A stretch of DNA of 64,000 nucleotides from NCBI GenBank assembly GCA_963822905.1, contig CAWGJF010000001.1, forward strand, positions 1,116,001 to 1,180,000. Reading direction: 5' to 3'. The notes under the pieces were generated by a model. The model saw only the letters and a program-made list of their open reading frames with translations, did not search any database and had not been told where the DNA came from. The position numbers and the translations under genes are program-made. Position 1 is the first letter of the stretch. Every line of letters begins with the position of its first letter. The DNA comes from CAWGJF01 sp963822905. GTDB lineage: Bacteria > Bacteroidota > Ignavibacteria > Ignavibacteriales > Ignavibacteriaceae. This document shows, piece after piece, positions 18,226 to 27,231 of this stretch.

Positions 18226-19966
18226 GAATATCTTCTATATCTTTTTTTTCCTTTTCGTCTCTTTTACCACAGTTTTTTCACAACAAATCAATAGTAAAGA
18301 AATTGATGCTCAGTTTCAAAGTGGAATTTCACTTTTTGAATCCGGAGATTTAGATCAGGCTTATACTATTTTTGACCGGATAAGTAGTTTACCTAATTAC
18401 AATTCTAAAACAACGGCTTCAGATTTTTTCAAAATAAAAATTCTTGTCGGGCAGGAAAAATCTTATGAAGCACAACTCTTTGCTGATTTATTTCTTGAAA
18501 AATATCCTGATAGCAGATACTGTGATGAAGTGAAAACACTTAAAATTCAGGCTGACATTCAACAGGAGGAATATAAAGAGGCAGTTGTTGATTGTGTGGC
18601 ACTCTTGCTGAATAGTAAACAGAATGACTATAAAGAAGAAGCAAAAAATACTGCTGAATTAATTTCATACAGTTATTTAACTTCTTCTGAATTACAAGAA
18701 ATCGAAAATAATTTTAATGAGGATATTGCGAAATCTTTTCTTTTACTTCAACTAGGTCAATTGTATCTTAAGGAAGAAGATGTCTTTGCAGCAAAAAGTA
18801 CATTTTCAGATTTAATGAACAAATATCCAACTTCAGCCGAATACGAAAAAGCAAGACAACTTTATCAATCCGCCGGGAATAATAGTTTTGAAAATATTAC
18901 TCAGGACATTATTGGTGTTATTCTCCCTCTGTCATCCAGATCCATGAATTATTCTATCTCCTCACCTGGAGAAGAAATTCTGGAAGGGATAAAGTTTGCA
19001 GCTTGGGAATTCAATAAGAATAGGGATAATAAAATTGGAATATTAGTTCGTGATACTTATGAAGATCCGGAAAAAATAGATAACATAAGAAATGAATTTG
19101 GCTCGATTCCTGGCATAAAGGCAATACTCGGACCGATTTTCAGTAATGCTGTTAGAAAATCAATTGACGAATTCAGTAATACAGATATACCAATTATTTC
19201 TCCCACGGCAACAGACGATGATTTAACATCTTTGGGAGAAAATTTTTTCCAGGCAAATCCTTCATTCTCAATGCGTGGAAAGATAATGGCTCAATACATT
19301 TTCTATGTTGAGAATAAAAGAAATGTTGCTATACTTAATTCTATTGAAGGTTATTCACCAATGCTGGCTGCAAATTTTGCAAATGAATTTGAGAGACTTG
19401 GTGGAAATATTTTAACAAGGCAGTCTTTTAAAACCAAAGCTTTTGACTTAAAGAACCAGATTGATGCCATCAATGTTTTCAGAGACACGTTACAAGGAAT
19501 CTATGTTCCGCTTTCTAATAGTATAGATGCCCCGAATATTTTATCCCAAATGGTTCAGGACAGTCTCCAGATTCCTATTTATGGAAACCAGGATTGGTTT
19601 ACAGTTAAAGGATTTGAATCATCTTCAGAGTTATCAAATATGATTACTTTCACATCTGATTATTACATTGATTATAAAAGTGAAGATTTTCAGACTCTGA
19701 GTAAAGCATACTCTGCAATTTCGGGAAAAGATATTAACAGGAATTTTTTATATGGTTATGATACGGCCAAATATCTTTTAACGATTATGAGGAATATAAA
19801 TAGCAGTAAAGCAAACATCAGGAACAAAATGTTATCCGGGGTGATGGTGAATGGCTATCATAACAATATTTCTTTTGGAGAAGAACGAATTAATCATTTT
19901 TTAAATATTGTAAGATATAAAGATGGGATATTTGAACTTGTCGATAAATTCAGATATGGTATGTAA
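18203..19966 (+). CDS. LpoA/LppC-like periplasmic protein with TPR and type 1 periplasmic-binding domains
   Basis: A 587-residue exported protein. Signal peptide at residues 10-27 (FYIFFFLFVSFTTVFSQQ). Residues 35-230 are TPR-like (ESGDLDQAYTIFDRIS, QLGQLYLKEEDVFAAKSTFSD). From about residue 236 a type 1 periplasmic-binding fold follows, IGVILPLSSRSMNYS, GILVRDTYEDPEKI, and ILGPIFSNAVRKSIDEFSNTDIPIISPTATDD. This architecture is that of the penicillin-binding-protein activator LpoA/LppC, and also of branched-chain amino acid ABC receptors. No transporter genes are nearby, which favours an envelope role (inference). No lipobox is seen. Confidence 0.78.
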   Translation: MVLMINIKNIFYIFFFLFVSFTTVFSQQINSKEIDAQFQSGISLFESGDLDQAYTIFDRISSLPNYNSKTTASDFFKIKILVGQEKSYEAQLFADLFLEKYPDSRYCDEVKTLKIQADIQQEEYKEAVVDCVALLLNSKQNDYKEEAKNTAELISYSYLTSSELQEIENNFNEDIAKSFLLLQLGQLYLKEEDVFAAKSTFSDLMNKYPTSAEYEKARQLYQSAGNNSFENITQDIIGVILPLSSRSMNYSISSPGEEILEGIKFAAWEFNKNRDNKIGILVRDTYEDPEKIDNIRNEFGSIPGIKAILGPIFSNAVRKSIDEFSNTDIPIISPTATDDDLTSLGENFFQANPSFSMRGKIMAQYIFYVENKRNVAILNSIEGYSPMLAANFANEFERLGGNILTRQSFKTKAFDLKNQIDAINVFRDTLQGIYVPLSNSIDAPNILSQMVQDSLQIPIYGNQDWFTVKGFESSSELSNMITFTSDYYIDYKSEDFQTLSKAYSAISGKDINRNFLYGYDTAKYLLTIMRNINSSKANIRNKMLSGVMVNGYHNNISFGEERINHFLNIVRYKDGIFELVDKFRYGM

Positions 19967-20662
19967 ATGAATGCAAATAAGACTTTTGGTGTAAAAGATT
20001 TACCACTTGATGACCGTCCAAGAGAAAAACTTCTATTAAGAGGTTCACAAAATTTATCAGATGCAGAATTAATTGCAATTTTGTTAAGGACAGGTAAAAA
20101 GGGAAAATCGGTAATTACAATTGCACAGGAAATTTTGTTTAAAGAAGGTAACCTTGCATCTCTTGCATCTAAATCCATTGAGTCACTTGTAAAAAATGAG
20201 GGTATCGGTAATGATAAAGCTGCTACTCTTCTTGCTGCTTTCGAAATAAGCAGGAGAATACAATCTCAATCGAAATGGTTCTCGGATAAAAAAATTTCTT
20301 CTCCCCAGGATATTGCTGATATATTTATTCCCTTGTTAAGAGATGAACTTAAAGAAAGGTTTATTGTAGTCTGTTTGAGTTCTGCAAATAAAGTTATCAA
20401 GTATGAAACGATTTCAATTGGAAATTTAAACAGCAGTGTTGTTCATCCCCGGGAGGTTTTTAAAGTCGCGATTGATAGTTTATCTGCAAGTATAATTTTA
20501 ATTCATAATCATCCAAGTGGAAATCCTGATCCAAGCAATGAGGATATTTCAATTACAAAAAAAATTGTTGAAGCAGGTAAAATTTTAGATATTCCAGTAT
20601 TTGACCACTTAATAATTGCTGGTAACAACTATACCAGTTTTGTAGAAAAGCGGTTAATTTAA
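19967..20662 (+). CDS. radC: RadC family JAB/MPN-domain protein
   Basis: A 231-residue protein with the N-terminal helix-hairpin-helix part (KLLLRGSQNLSDAELIAILLRTG) and the C-terminal JAMM metalloprotease-like fold HNHPSGNPDPSNEDISIT (HxH...Asp metal motif). Long called a DNA repair protein; its role in repair is doubtful and an isopeptidase-type or recombination-related function is discussed for the family. ATG directly follows the previous stop with no gap, so likely cotranscribed. Confidence 0.93.
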   Translation: MNANKTFGVKDLPLDDRPREKLLLRGSQNLSDAELIAILLRTGKKGKSVITIAQEILFKEGNLASLASKSIESLVKNEGIGNDKAATLLAAFEISRRIQSQSKWFSDKKISSPQDIADIFIPLLRDELKERFIVVCLSSANKVIKYETISIGNLNSSVVHPREVFKVAIDSLSASIILIHNHPSGNPDPSNEDISITKKIVEAGKILDIPVFDHLIIAGNNYTSFVEKRLI

Positions 20663-20769
20663 TCGAATAATCGTTTTTTAATTTGGAAATTTTTACTCAA
20701 ATGATTATATAACATAACAGGCTTATTAATTTTCTTACCACGGTTGGGTAGTTAAAAGTGAAATTTTAT

Positions 20770-20798
20770 TTGTTTTGAAAAAAAATCATTAATATAAT
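20770..20798 (+). promoter_or_regulatory. Promoter of the small coiled-coil lipoprotein gene
   Basis: TTGTTT at 20770-20775 and TATAAT at 20793-20798, 17 bases apart, about 40 bases before the start codon; followed by the ribosome binding site GGAGG. Confidence 0.65.
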
Positions 20799-20839
20799 AT
20801 ATTTTATTAGTCCATTAATATTAAACTCGGAGGTAACAT

Positions 20840-21115
20840 ATGATCCTATTAAAAAACCTGAAGGCTCCATTAATTGCTGCAACAATTCTGATCAGCACTT
20901 CATTCCTGGCTGGTTGTGGCGGTGTAAGTGAGGCTGAAATGGCTCAACTAAATACTTTAAGAGATGATGTCAAATCTCTTGAAACAGAATCCAGTCGTCT
21001 TAAAGATGAAAAGGCGAAACTGGAAAGCGAAATCCAGACAATTAACAGAAAATTAGCTGAATGCGATAAGCAGAAAGAAGAGACAAGAGCTAATTTAGAT
21101 AAATTGCCTAAATAA
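20840..21115 (+). CDS. Small coiled-coil lipoprotein
   Basis: A 91-residue protein with a signal peptide and lipobox FLAGC (residues 23-27), followed by a single heptad-patterned helix with no Pro: LNTLRDDVKSLETESSRLKD and on through EKAKLESEIQTINRKLAECDKQ. It thus resembles Lpp-type or other Braun-like outer-membrane lipoproteins in design, although not in sequence, and ends KLPK rather than with a Lys-C-terminus motif of the classic Lpp. It precedes a LysM protein with its own coiled coil. Function unknown; an envelope structural role is likely. Confidence 0.75.
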   Translation: MILLKNLKAPLIAATILISTSFLAGCGGVSEAEMAQLNTLRDDVKSLETESSRLKDEKAKLESEIQTINRKLAECDKQKEETRANLDKLPK

Positions 21116-21163
21116 TTTCACACTGTACAAACTTTTTTTTAAAATGAAATTGGAGGAAATTTT

Positions 21164-21847
21164 ATGAAATTAGCGAAGTTTTTAATTGGTCTTTTATCCA
21201 TTGTTTTCCTTTTGTCTATGATTTCTTTTGCTCAGGAAGAAATGACATCTGACGAATGGGAAGCTGAAATGGCAAGACTACAAGGTAGACAACAAGAACT
21301 AAATTCTGAAATCCAGGGTTTACAATCTCAAATTGAAAACCTTAATAACACAAAAGCAGGGTTGCAAGATCCTGAACAATGTATCGACGAACTCTATGCT
21401 CTCGTTGGAGCAACAAAAGCAGACGTTGATAACTTTAGAAGAGCTGTAAATGAATTAGACGGAAAGATCAAAAGAAAAGAAAGTCCAAAAACTGACAGAC
21501 AAGCTGATCTTGATGCATTAAAAATGAACAAGATAAGTGCATTGCCAGAATTCTTTGATAAAGTTCACAATCAAATGCAAAGGGCATTGGATGAGTGGAT
21601 GGATAAACCACCAGTAATTTCTTATACAGTTGTCAGAGGTGATTGTCTCTGGAATATTGCAAAGAAGAAAGATCATTACGGAAATGCTTTTGCATGGCCT
21701 GTAATTTATAAAGCTAACAGAGATAAGATTAAAAATCCTGATTTAATTTATCCTCAGCAGGTTTTACAGGTTCCACCACTATCTGAGGAAGAAAAAGGCA
21801 AATACGAAAAATTAAGAAGAAATTATAAGCCAGCTCCGGTTCAATAA
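21164..21847 (+). CDS. Exported coiled-coil LysM protein
   Basis: A 227-residue protein. Signal peptide residues 1-24 (FLIGLLSIVFLLSMISFAQ). Residues 30-110 form a coiled coil (RQQELNSEIQGLQSQIENLN, KADVDNFRRAVNELDGKIK). The C-terminal LysM domain YTVVRGDCLWNIAKKKD with NRDKIKNPDLIYPQQVLQVPP (about residues 150-205) binds peptidoglycan. ATG follows TTGGAGG. The pattern of envelope coiled coil plus LysM is known in Ignavibacteria/Chlorobi envelope proteins. With the upstream lipoprotein it forms a probable two-gene unit. Cell-wall anchoring is the natural inference. Confidence 0.85.
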   Translation: MKLAKFLIGLLSIVFLLSMISFAQEEMTSDEWEAEMARLQGRQQELNSEIQGLQSQIENLNNTKAGLQDPEQCIDELYALVGATKADVDNFRRAVNELDGKIKRKESPKTDRQADLDALKMNKISALPEFFDKVHNQMQRALDEWMDKPPVISYTVVRGDCLWNIAKKKDHYGNAFAWPVIYKANRDKIKNPDLIYPQQVLQVPPLSEEEKGKYEKLRRNYKPAPVQ

Positions 21848-21883
21848 AATTTGATCAGCCCGGTTTATAATTAAATTCATTAC

Positions 21884-21916
21884 AAAAACCCTTGTCCAAA
21901 CCGGATAAGGGTTTTT
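21884..21916 (+). terminator. Intrinsic terminator after the LysM gene
   Basis: AAAAACCCTT (21884-21893) pairs with AAGGGTTTTT (21907-21916) around a 13-base loop, leaving a uridine run at the end of the stem. phoH begins 20 bases downstream. Confidence 0.85.
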
Positions 21917-21935
21917 CATTTTTAGTTGAAATAAT

Positions 21936-22898
21936 ATGACAGCAGTTGAAAAAAAAATTATTCTTGAAAATGTAAACATGCTTGAACTCCTGGGCATCAA
22001 TGATTCAAATATTAAGCCGATTGAAGACAGGTTTAATACTTCAATTACTGTGAGAGGTGATAACCTGATACTTAAAGGAGTGATGGAAGAAGTAGATTCA
22101 ATTGAAAAGATTTTTAAAGAAATGATTTATGTGCTTAATACCAGCGGGAAGCTTAGCAGCAATGATGTCGATACAATACTGACACTAACTTCTGAAGGAA
22201 AAGAATTAGTTGATGAAAAGGAAGTTGATTCAATAATTCTTTATACAAAAAGTGATGTAATAAAATCTAAAACTGATGGTCAATCAAGATATATTGAAGC
22301 AGCAAAAAAGAACGATATCTGTTTTGCAATTGGTCCTGCCGGTACAGGAAAAACATATCTTGCAGTTGCAATTGCTGTAAATGCTTTAAAAAGAGGACTC
22401 GTTAAAAAACTCGTACTCGCACGTCCGGCAGTGGAAGCAGGAGAGAGTCTCGGATTTTTGCCCGGAGATTTCCGTGAAAAGATTGATCCGTATTTAAGGC
22501 CTTTGTACGATGCATTGGATGATATGATCCCTTCTGAAAAACTTCGTTCTAATCTTGAAAAGTCAACAATAGAGATTGTGCCGTTAGCCTATATGCGCGG
22601 AAGAACTTTGAATAATGCTTTTGTTATTCTTGATGAAGCACAAAATGCTACCGCATTACAAATGAAAATGTTTTTAACAAGACTCGGAGCAAACTCTAGA
22701 GCAATAATTACAGGAGATATCACCCAGATCGATTTACCAAATAAGCAACAAAGCGGACTTATACAGGCAAAAGAAATACTTTCAAATATCCAGGGTGTTG
22801 GATTTGCTTATTTTGATAAGTCCGATGTGGTAAGGCACAAGCTTGTGAAAGATATTATTGATGCGTATGAAAAATATAATAACAATAATAATTCTTAA
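21936..22898 (+). CDS. phoH: PhoH family ATPase
   Basis: A 320-residue cytosolic P-loop protein of the PhoH/YbeZ type with an N-terminal KH-like region (residues 1-90), Walker A GPAGTGKTYLA, Walker B FVILDEAQNA, and the RNA-helicase-like RARGTLNN-equivalent YMRGRTLNNAF. YbeZ-type members act with the endonuclease YbeY in ribosome/rRNA maturation. ybeY is not in the window. It meets mazG tail to tail with a 4-base overlap. Confidence 0.93.
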   Translation: MTAVEKKIILENVNMLELLGINDSNIKPIEDRFNTSITVRGDNLILKGVMEEVDSIEKIFKEMIYVLNTSGKLSSNDVDTILTLTSEGKELVDEKEVDSIILYTKSDVIKSKTDGQSRYIEAAKKNDICFAIGPAGTGKTYLAVAIAVNALKRGLVKKLVLARPAVEAGESLGFLPGDFREKIDPYLRPLYDALDDMIPSEKLRSNLEKSTIEIVPLAYMRGRTLNNAFVILDEAQNATALQMKMFLTRLGANSRAIITGDITQIDLPNKQQSGLIQAKEILSNIQGVGFAYFDKSDVVRHKLVKDIIDAYEKYNNNNNS

Positions 22899-23692
22899 CC
22901 ATTAAAAACTTTTTTACTTTCTTCCCAATATTTATCCATTTCTTTTAGATTTGAATCGGTTAATTTCCGACCGGATTCTGTTATTTTCTCTTCCACGTAT
23001 CCAAATCTTTTAATGAATTTTTTGTTAGTTCTTCTGAGAGCATTTTCAGGATTGATATTCAAAAATCTCGCATAATTTACTAAAGCAAAAAACACATCAC
23101 CAACCTCATCTTCCAGTTTGCTATGTAATTCTTCTTCACTTTTATCTTTTAACATTGATCTTTTTTCTTCAATCTGGTGCATCTCTTCAATTTCTTCAAT
23201 AACTTTTTTCCAGACATCCTCTTTCTTTTCCCAATCAAAACCAACCTTGGATGCTTTTTCCTGGAGCCGGTGTGCTCTTTGTAATGCCGGAAGCATTTCG
23301 GGAACACCATCAAGTAAGGATTTTCTACCCTCTTCTAATTTAATTTCTTCCCAGTTTTTCTTAACGTCTTCTGATCCTGAAACCTTGGTTTTCCCAAAAA
23401 CATGGGGATGTCTTCTTATAAGTTTTTCCTGAATTGAGTCAATAACATCATCAATATTAAAATCATGTTTTTCGGAGGCTATTTCAGTATGAAACACCAC
23501 GTGAAGCAACAGATCTCCAAGTTCTTTTTTAAGTTCATCATAATTATCATTCTCTATTGCATCAACAACTTCATAGGCTTCTTCAATAGTTGCATGCTTA
23601 ATTGAATCATTTGTTTGTTCACGATCCCAAGGACATTCTTTTCGCAGTCGTTTAACTATGCCTACAAAATCATTAAATTTACTTTCGGTCAT
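22895..23692 (-). CDS. mazG: Nucleoside triphosphate pyrophosphohydrolase MazG
   Basis: Hydrolyses nucleoside triphosphates to monophosphates and pyrophosphate; limits (p)ppGpp and damaged nucleotides in known systems. The 265-residue product carries two MazG domains: N-terminal RLRKECPWDREQTNDSIKHA with EEAYEVVDAIEND and ELGDLLLHVVFH, and C-terminal LEDEVGDVFFALVNYARF. Metal-binding EExxE...ExxD patterns are present in both halves. ATG start. Divergent from the RidA-family gene at 23766. Confidence 0.94.
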   Translation of the reverse strand: MTESKFNDFVGIVKRLRKECPWDREQTNDSIKHATIEEAYEVVDAIENDNYDELKKELGDLLLHVVFHTEIASEKHDFNIDDVIDSIQEKLIRRHPHVFGKTKVSGSEDVKKNWEEIKLEEGRKSLLDGVPEMLPALQRAHRLQEKASKVGFDWEKKEDVWKKVIEEIEEMHQIEEKRSMLKDKSEEELHSKLEDEVGDVFFALVNYARFLNINPENALRRTNKKFIKRFGYVEEKITESGRKLTDSNLKEMDKYWEESKKVFNG

Positions 23693-23765
23693 CCTATTCT
23701 TTCTTAAATTAATTAATGATTATTTTATTAATATCAATATTACAAATCACAATTGAGCTTGCAAA

Positions 23766-24221
23766 ATGATTGAAGAAAAAGTAAGTGAACTCGGTTTTAC
23801 AATTCCTGAACCTGCAAAACCTCTTGCAGCATATATTCCAGCAATTCAGGTGGACAAACTAGTTATGACCGCAGGTCAGGTTCCGATAGTCTCTGGCACA
23901 ATAAAATATACTGGCAAAGTAGGGAAGGATTTATATGAAGCAGAAGCACAAAAGGCTGCTGAAATTTGCGTATTGAATTGTCTTGCCGCTGTAAAAGGTG
24001 TGATCAATGATTTAAACCGAATTGAAAGAATTGTAAAGCTTACTGTTTTTGTAAACAGTGCTGATGGATTTACGGCTCAACCTGCTGTTGCAAATGGTGC
24101 ATCTGAACTACTTGTAAAAATTTTTGGAGAGAATGGCAAACATGTCCGAAGTGCAGTTGGTGTAAGTGAACTGCCTTTGAATGCGGCGGTTGAAATAGAA
24201 ATGATGGTTCAGCTAAAATAA
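23766..24221 (+). CDS. RidA/YjgF family protein
   Basis: A 151-residue member of the reactive-intermediate deaminase superfamily, longer than canonical RidA (about 128). It has the core pattern LVMTAGQVPIVSGTIKYTGKVG with Gln/Thr pocket residues, and the C-terminal HVRSAVGVSELPLNAAVEIEMM strand; the arginine that in RidA contacts 2-aminoacrylate-type imines may be R in HVRSAVG. This long form (YjgH/Rid-like) often has lost the deaminase activity, so function is open. The 73-base gap to mazG must hold both start regions. Confidence 0.85.
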   Translation: MIEEKVSELGFTIPEPAKPLAAYIPAIQVDKLVMTAGQVPIVSGTIKYTGKVGKDLYEAEAQKAAEICVLNCLAAVKGVINDLNRIERIVKLTVFVNSADGFTAQPAVANGASELLVKIFGENGKHVRSAVGVSELPLNAAVEIEMMVQLK

Positions 24222-24222
24222 G

Positions 24223-25014
24223 TTATAAGGTTGATATAGATTTTTTTAGATTTTTAACAAGTTCAAGAGTCATAATGTAATTGTCATTTGAACCGATAAT
24301 GGAATTGATAATTGCACTTCCTATAATAATGCCATCACTTATTTCTGCAAATAATTTTGCATCCTCAGGATTAGAAATTCCGAATCCAACTAAAACGGGT
24401 TTTGAAATATTTTGACTTTTTACCTCTTTGATATATTCGAGACTCCCGCTTAAAATATTTTTTTGTGTTCCGGTAATTCCTTTTACACTAACACAATAAA
24501 TGAATCCTTCGGACAAATTTGAGATTTTAGAAATCCTTTCAACAGAAGAAGTTGGGCTAACAAGTAGAATTTTATCTAACTCTTTAAATTCCTCCGTGAA
24601 AAAATCTGAATATTCTTCAAGTGGAACGTCTGGAATGATTACTCCGTCAACTCCTGATTCTTTTGCCGTATTACAAAATTCTGAAATTCCAAAACTTAAA
24701 ATTGGATTTGCATAACCCATCAGGATTAATGGCTTGTCCGTATTATTTCTTAATTTTTTAAATGTTTGTAGGGTTTTATCAAGCGTAATTCCGTTATTAA
24801 TAGCCACCTGGGAGGAGTATTGAATTACAGCTCCATCGGCGATTGGATCACTGAATGGGACACCTATTTCAAGCAGGTCTGCCCCTGCATCCAGAACAGA
24901 TAATGCAAGATCAATAAATTTATTTGTCTCCGGAAATCCACAAGTCAAAAAAACTGAAAGAACCTTTCTTCCAGCTTGCAATTCATTGTTAATCCTTTTT
25001 TCGATTCTGTTCAT
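24223..25014 (-). CDS. trpA: Tryptophan synthase alpha subunit
   Basis: Cleaves indole-3-glycerol phosphate to indole and glyceraldehyde 3-phosphate. Residues seen: the catalytic Glu in LEIGVPFSDPIADG, the Asp in IPDVPLEEYSDF, GITG, and GFGISNPEDA for phosphate binding. 263 residues. Last gene of the trp operon; its stop faces the RidA-family gene at one base distance, with no terminator visible between them. Confidence 0.97.
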   Translation of the reverse strand: MNRIEKRINNELQAGRKVLSVFLTCGFPETNKFIDLALSVLDAGADLLEIGVPFSDPIADGAVIQYSSQVAINNGITLDKTLQTFKKLRNNTDKPLILMGYANPILSFGISEFCNTAKESGVDGVIIPDVPLEEYSDFFTEEFKELDKILLVSPTSSVERISKISNLSEGFIYCVSVKGITGTQKNILSGSLEYIKEVKSQNISKPVLVGFGISNPEDAKLFAEISDGIIIGSAIINSIIGSNDNYIMTLELVKNLKKSISTL

Positions 25015-25022
25015 TGTGAAAT

Positions 25023-26213
25023 TTATTGGTTAATGATAGTATCTAAATCTTTATCTCCTCTGCCGCTGATATTTACAATTACAATTTCATCTTTATTTGT
25101 TTCCGGCATTAAATAATTTAAATACGCAATTGCGTGTGCTGTTTCCAATGCGGGAATTATTCCTTCCAATCCTGATAGTAATTTAAACCCTTGCACTGCT
25201 TCAGAATCTGTGACTGATTTGTATTCAATTATTTTTTCATCTTTAAGAAAACTATGTTCTGGTCCGACACCTGGATAATCCAATCCGGCTGAGATTGAAT
25301 GAACTTCATTTACCTGACCATCACCATTTTGAAGAAGATAAGTTTTCATTCCATGAAAAATTCCTTCACTTCCAAGAGAGAGTGTCGCAGCATGTTTTTT
25401 GGTATCTAAGCCTAATCCAGCTGCCTCAACACCAATCTTCTTTACTTTGTCAATAAAAAATGGATAGAAAAAACCGATGGCATTACTTCCTCCACCAATG
25501 CAAGCCACTAGGTAATCAGGTAACCTGTTTTCAAAAGCAGTGATTTGTTCTTTTGTTTCATTCCCAATGGTTGATTGAAAATCCCGGACTATTAGTGGAT
25601 AGGGATGCGGTCCAACAACCGAACCTATTATATAATGAGTGGTTTCCACATTTGTAACCCAATCTCTTATAGCTTCATTTGTTGCATCTTTTAAAGTCCT
25701 GCTTCCCGATTTAACTGGTACAACTTCTGCTCCAAGAAGCTGCATTCTGAAAACATTTTGCTTCTGTCGTTCAATATCTACCTCACCCATATAAACAACA
25801 CATTGTAAACCAAATTTTGCACAGGCAGTTGCTGTAGCAACTCCGTGCTGACCAGCTCCGGTTTCAGCTATAATTCTTTTTTTCCCAATCTTCTGAGCCA
25901 ATAAAATTTGTCCGAGTACATTATTTATCTTATGTGCGCCTGTATGACAAAGGTCTTCCCGCTTAAGATAAATTTTAGCCTTATTGTAAAAATCAGTTAA
26001 TCTTTTAGCAAAAGTGAGTGGCGTTGGTCTTCCTGTATATTCTTTGTTAAGCTTTGAAAGTTCATCAGAAAAAGATTTGTCATCTTTGAGCTTTTTATAA
26101 GCTTGTTCAAGTTCTGTTAAAGGTGATATTAAAGTCTCTGGAACAAACATTCCACCATATTTCCCAAACTTTCCGTTTGTGCCGGGTTGATTATAATCTT
26201 GATTAATTTTCAT
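25023..26213 (-). CDS. trpB: Tryptophan synthase beta subunit
   Basis: Condenses indole with serine through pyridoxal phosphate. Lys95 in HTGAHKINN is the Schiff-base lysine. GCVGGGSNA-equivalent IGGGSNAIGFF binds the cofactor phosphate, and the TrpB1-type (TrpA-partnered) N-terminus GKFGKYGGMFVPETL is present. 396 residues. Its start overlaps the end of the DAHP synthase gene by 4 bases, so translation is likely coupled. Confidence 0.98.
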   Translation of the reverse strand: MKINQDYNQPGTNGKFGKYGGMFVPETLISPLTELEQAYKKLKDDKSFSDELSKLNKEYTGRPTPLTFAKRLTDFYNKAKIYLKREDLCHTGAHKINNVLGQILLAQKIGKKRIIAETGAGQHGVATATACAKFGLQCVVYMGEVDIERQKQNVFRMQLLGAEVVPVKSGSRTLKDATNEAIRDWVTNVETTHYIIGSVVGPHPYPLIVRDFQSTIGNETKEQITAFENRLPDYLVACIGGGSNAIGFFYPFFIDKVKKIGVEAAGLGLDTKKHAATLSLGSEGIFHGMKTYLLQNGDGQVNEVHSISAGLDYPGVGPEHSFLKDEKIIEYKSVTDSEAVQGFKLLSGLEGIIPALETAHAIAYLNYLMPETNKDEIVIVNISGRGDKDLDTIINQ

Positions 26214-27229
26214 AATTCAAATGTCTTATCTACAACTGGTGCTAATTCTTTTACTTTATCAAGCAACATCCTAAAATTTTTAGGAGTTAGTGATTGATAT
26301 CCATCTGATAATGCATCATCAGGATGACAGTGAACCTCAACCATTATTCCATCAGCGCCACACGCAATTGCACCAAGTGCCATCGGTGGAACTTTATTCC
26401 ATATTCCTATTCCATGAGATGGGTCAACGATAATAGGAAGGTGAGAATTTTTTTTAATTACCGGAACAGCATTTAAATCCAGTGTATTTCTCGTGTAAGT
26501 TTCGAAAGTTCTTATTCCTCTCTCACATAAAATGACATTATAATTTCCCTGTGATAGGATATATTCAGCGCTCATTAAAAGGTCTTCCATAGTTGCTGCC
26601 ATTCCTCTTTTTAGAAGAACTGGCTTGTCTGTTTTTCCCACATCTTCAAGCAGTGAAAAATTTTGCATATTCCTTGCACCAATTTGCACAATATCGGCAA
26701 CTTCCAGAATTAGAGGAAGAGTTTGAGTGTCTTTTGCTTCAGTAACAATTTTTAATCCGTATTTCTGTTTTACTTCCTTCAAAAACTCTAAACCCTTTTC
26801 TTTTAATCCCTGGAAAGAATAAGGACTTGATCTTGGTTTATAAGCTCCTGCACGAAATAATTTAATTCCAATCTGACTTAAACTATCTGCAACTTCCAAA
26901 ATTTGCTCTTTGCTTTCAACCGAGCAAGGTCCGGCAATAACGGAAAGACTTTTTCCACCTATTTTGATTCCACCAATATCAACTACTGTATCTTCGCTTT
27001 TCATTTCACGGCTTACAAGCTTGTAAGGTTTTGAAACCTTTACAACATCATCGACGGATTCTAGCTGAATGAAATCTTCAATTCTCAAACCTGATGAAGG
27101 TCCAGTGATGCCTATTGCTAATTTTTGTGAACCAGGAATTTCATGAGGCGTACATCCAAGTGAAATAATTTTTTGTTTTACTTTATCAATTTGTTCTCGC
27201 CTTGCATCCAGGCGCATCATTATCAACAT
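26210..27229 (-). CDS. aroF: 3-deoxy-7-phosphoheptulonate (DAHP) synthase, class I-beta
   Basis: First committed step of aromatic amino acid synthesis (PEP plus erythrose 4-phosphate). The 339-residue chain has the N-terminal ferredoxin-like/ACT-type domain (residues 1-70) seen in Thermotoga-type DAHP synthases, followed by the barrel with SVIAGPCSVESKEQ, FRAGAYKPRSSPYSFQG, KRGMAATMED, and VDPSHGIGI. Gene position inside a trp operon, between trpF and trpB, is unusual for many bacteria but seen in this lineage and in some relatives (recollection, not checked). Being under Trp control would tie aromatic supply to tryptophan demand. Confidence 0.95.
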   Translation of the reverse strand: MLIMMRLDARREQIDKVKQKIISLGCTPHEIPGSQKLAIGITGPSSGLRIEDFIQLESVDDVVKVSKPYKLVSREMKSEDTVVDIGGIKIGGKSLSVIAGPCSVESKEQILEVADSLSQIGIKLFRAGAYKPRSSPYSFQGLKEKGLEFLKEVKQKYGLKIVTEAKDTQTLPLILEVADIVQIGARNMQNFSLLEDVGKTDKPVLLKRGMAATMEDLLMSAEYILSQGNYNVILCERGIRTFETYTRNTLDLNAVPVIKKNSHLPIIVDPSHGIGIWNKVPPMALGAIACGADGIMVEVHCHPDDALSDGYQSLTPKNFRMLLDKVKELAPVVDKTFEL

Positions 27230-27231
27230 AA

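Noticed and set aside
24215..24240. Terminator between trpA and the RidA-family gene
   Set aside because: No hairpin with a T-run is visible in the one-base gap or its flanks; not annotated.
26210..27229. Chorismate mutase domain on the DAHP synthase N-terminus
   Set aside because: The first 70 residues have the ferredoxin-like pattern of Thermotoga-type enzymes and lack chorismate mutase Arg/Lys motifs.
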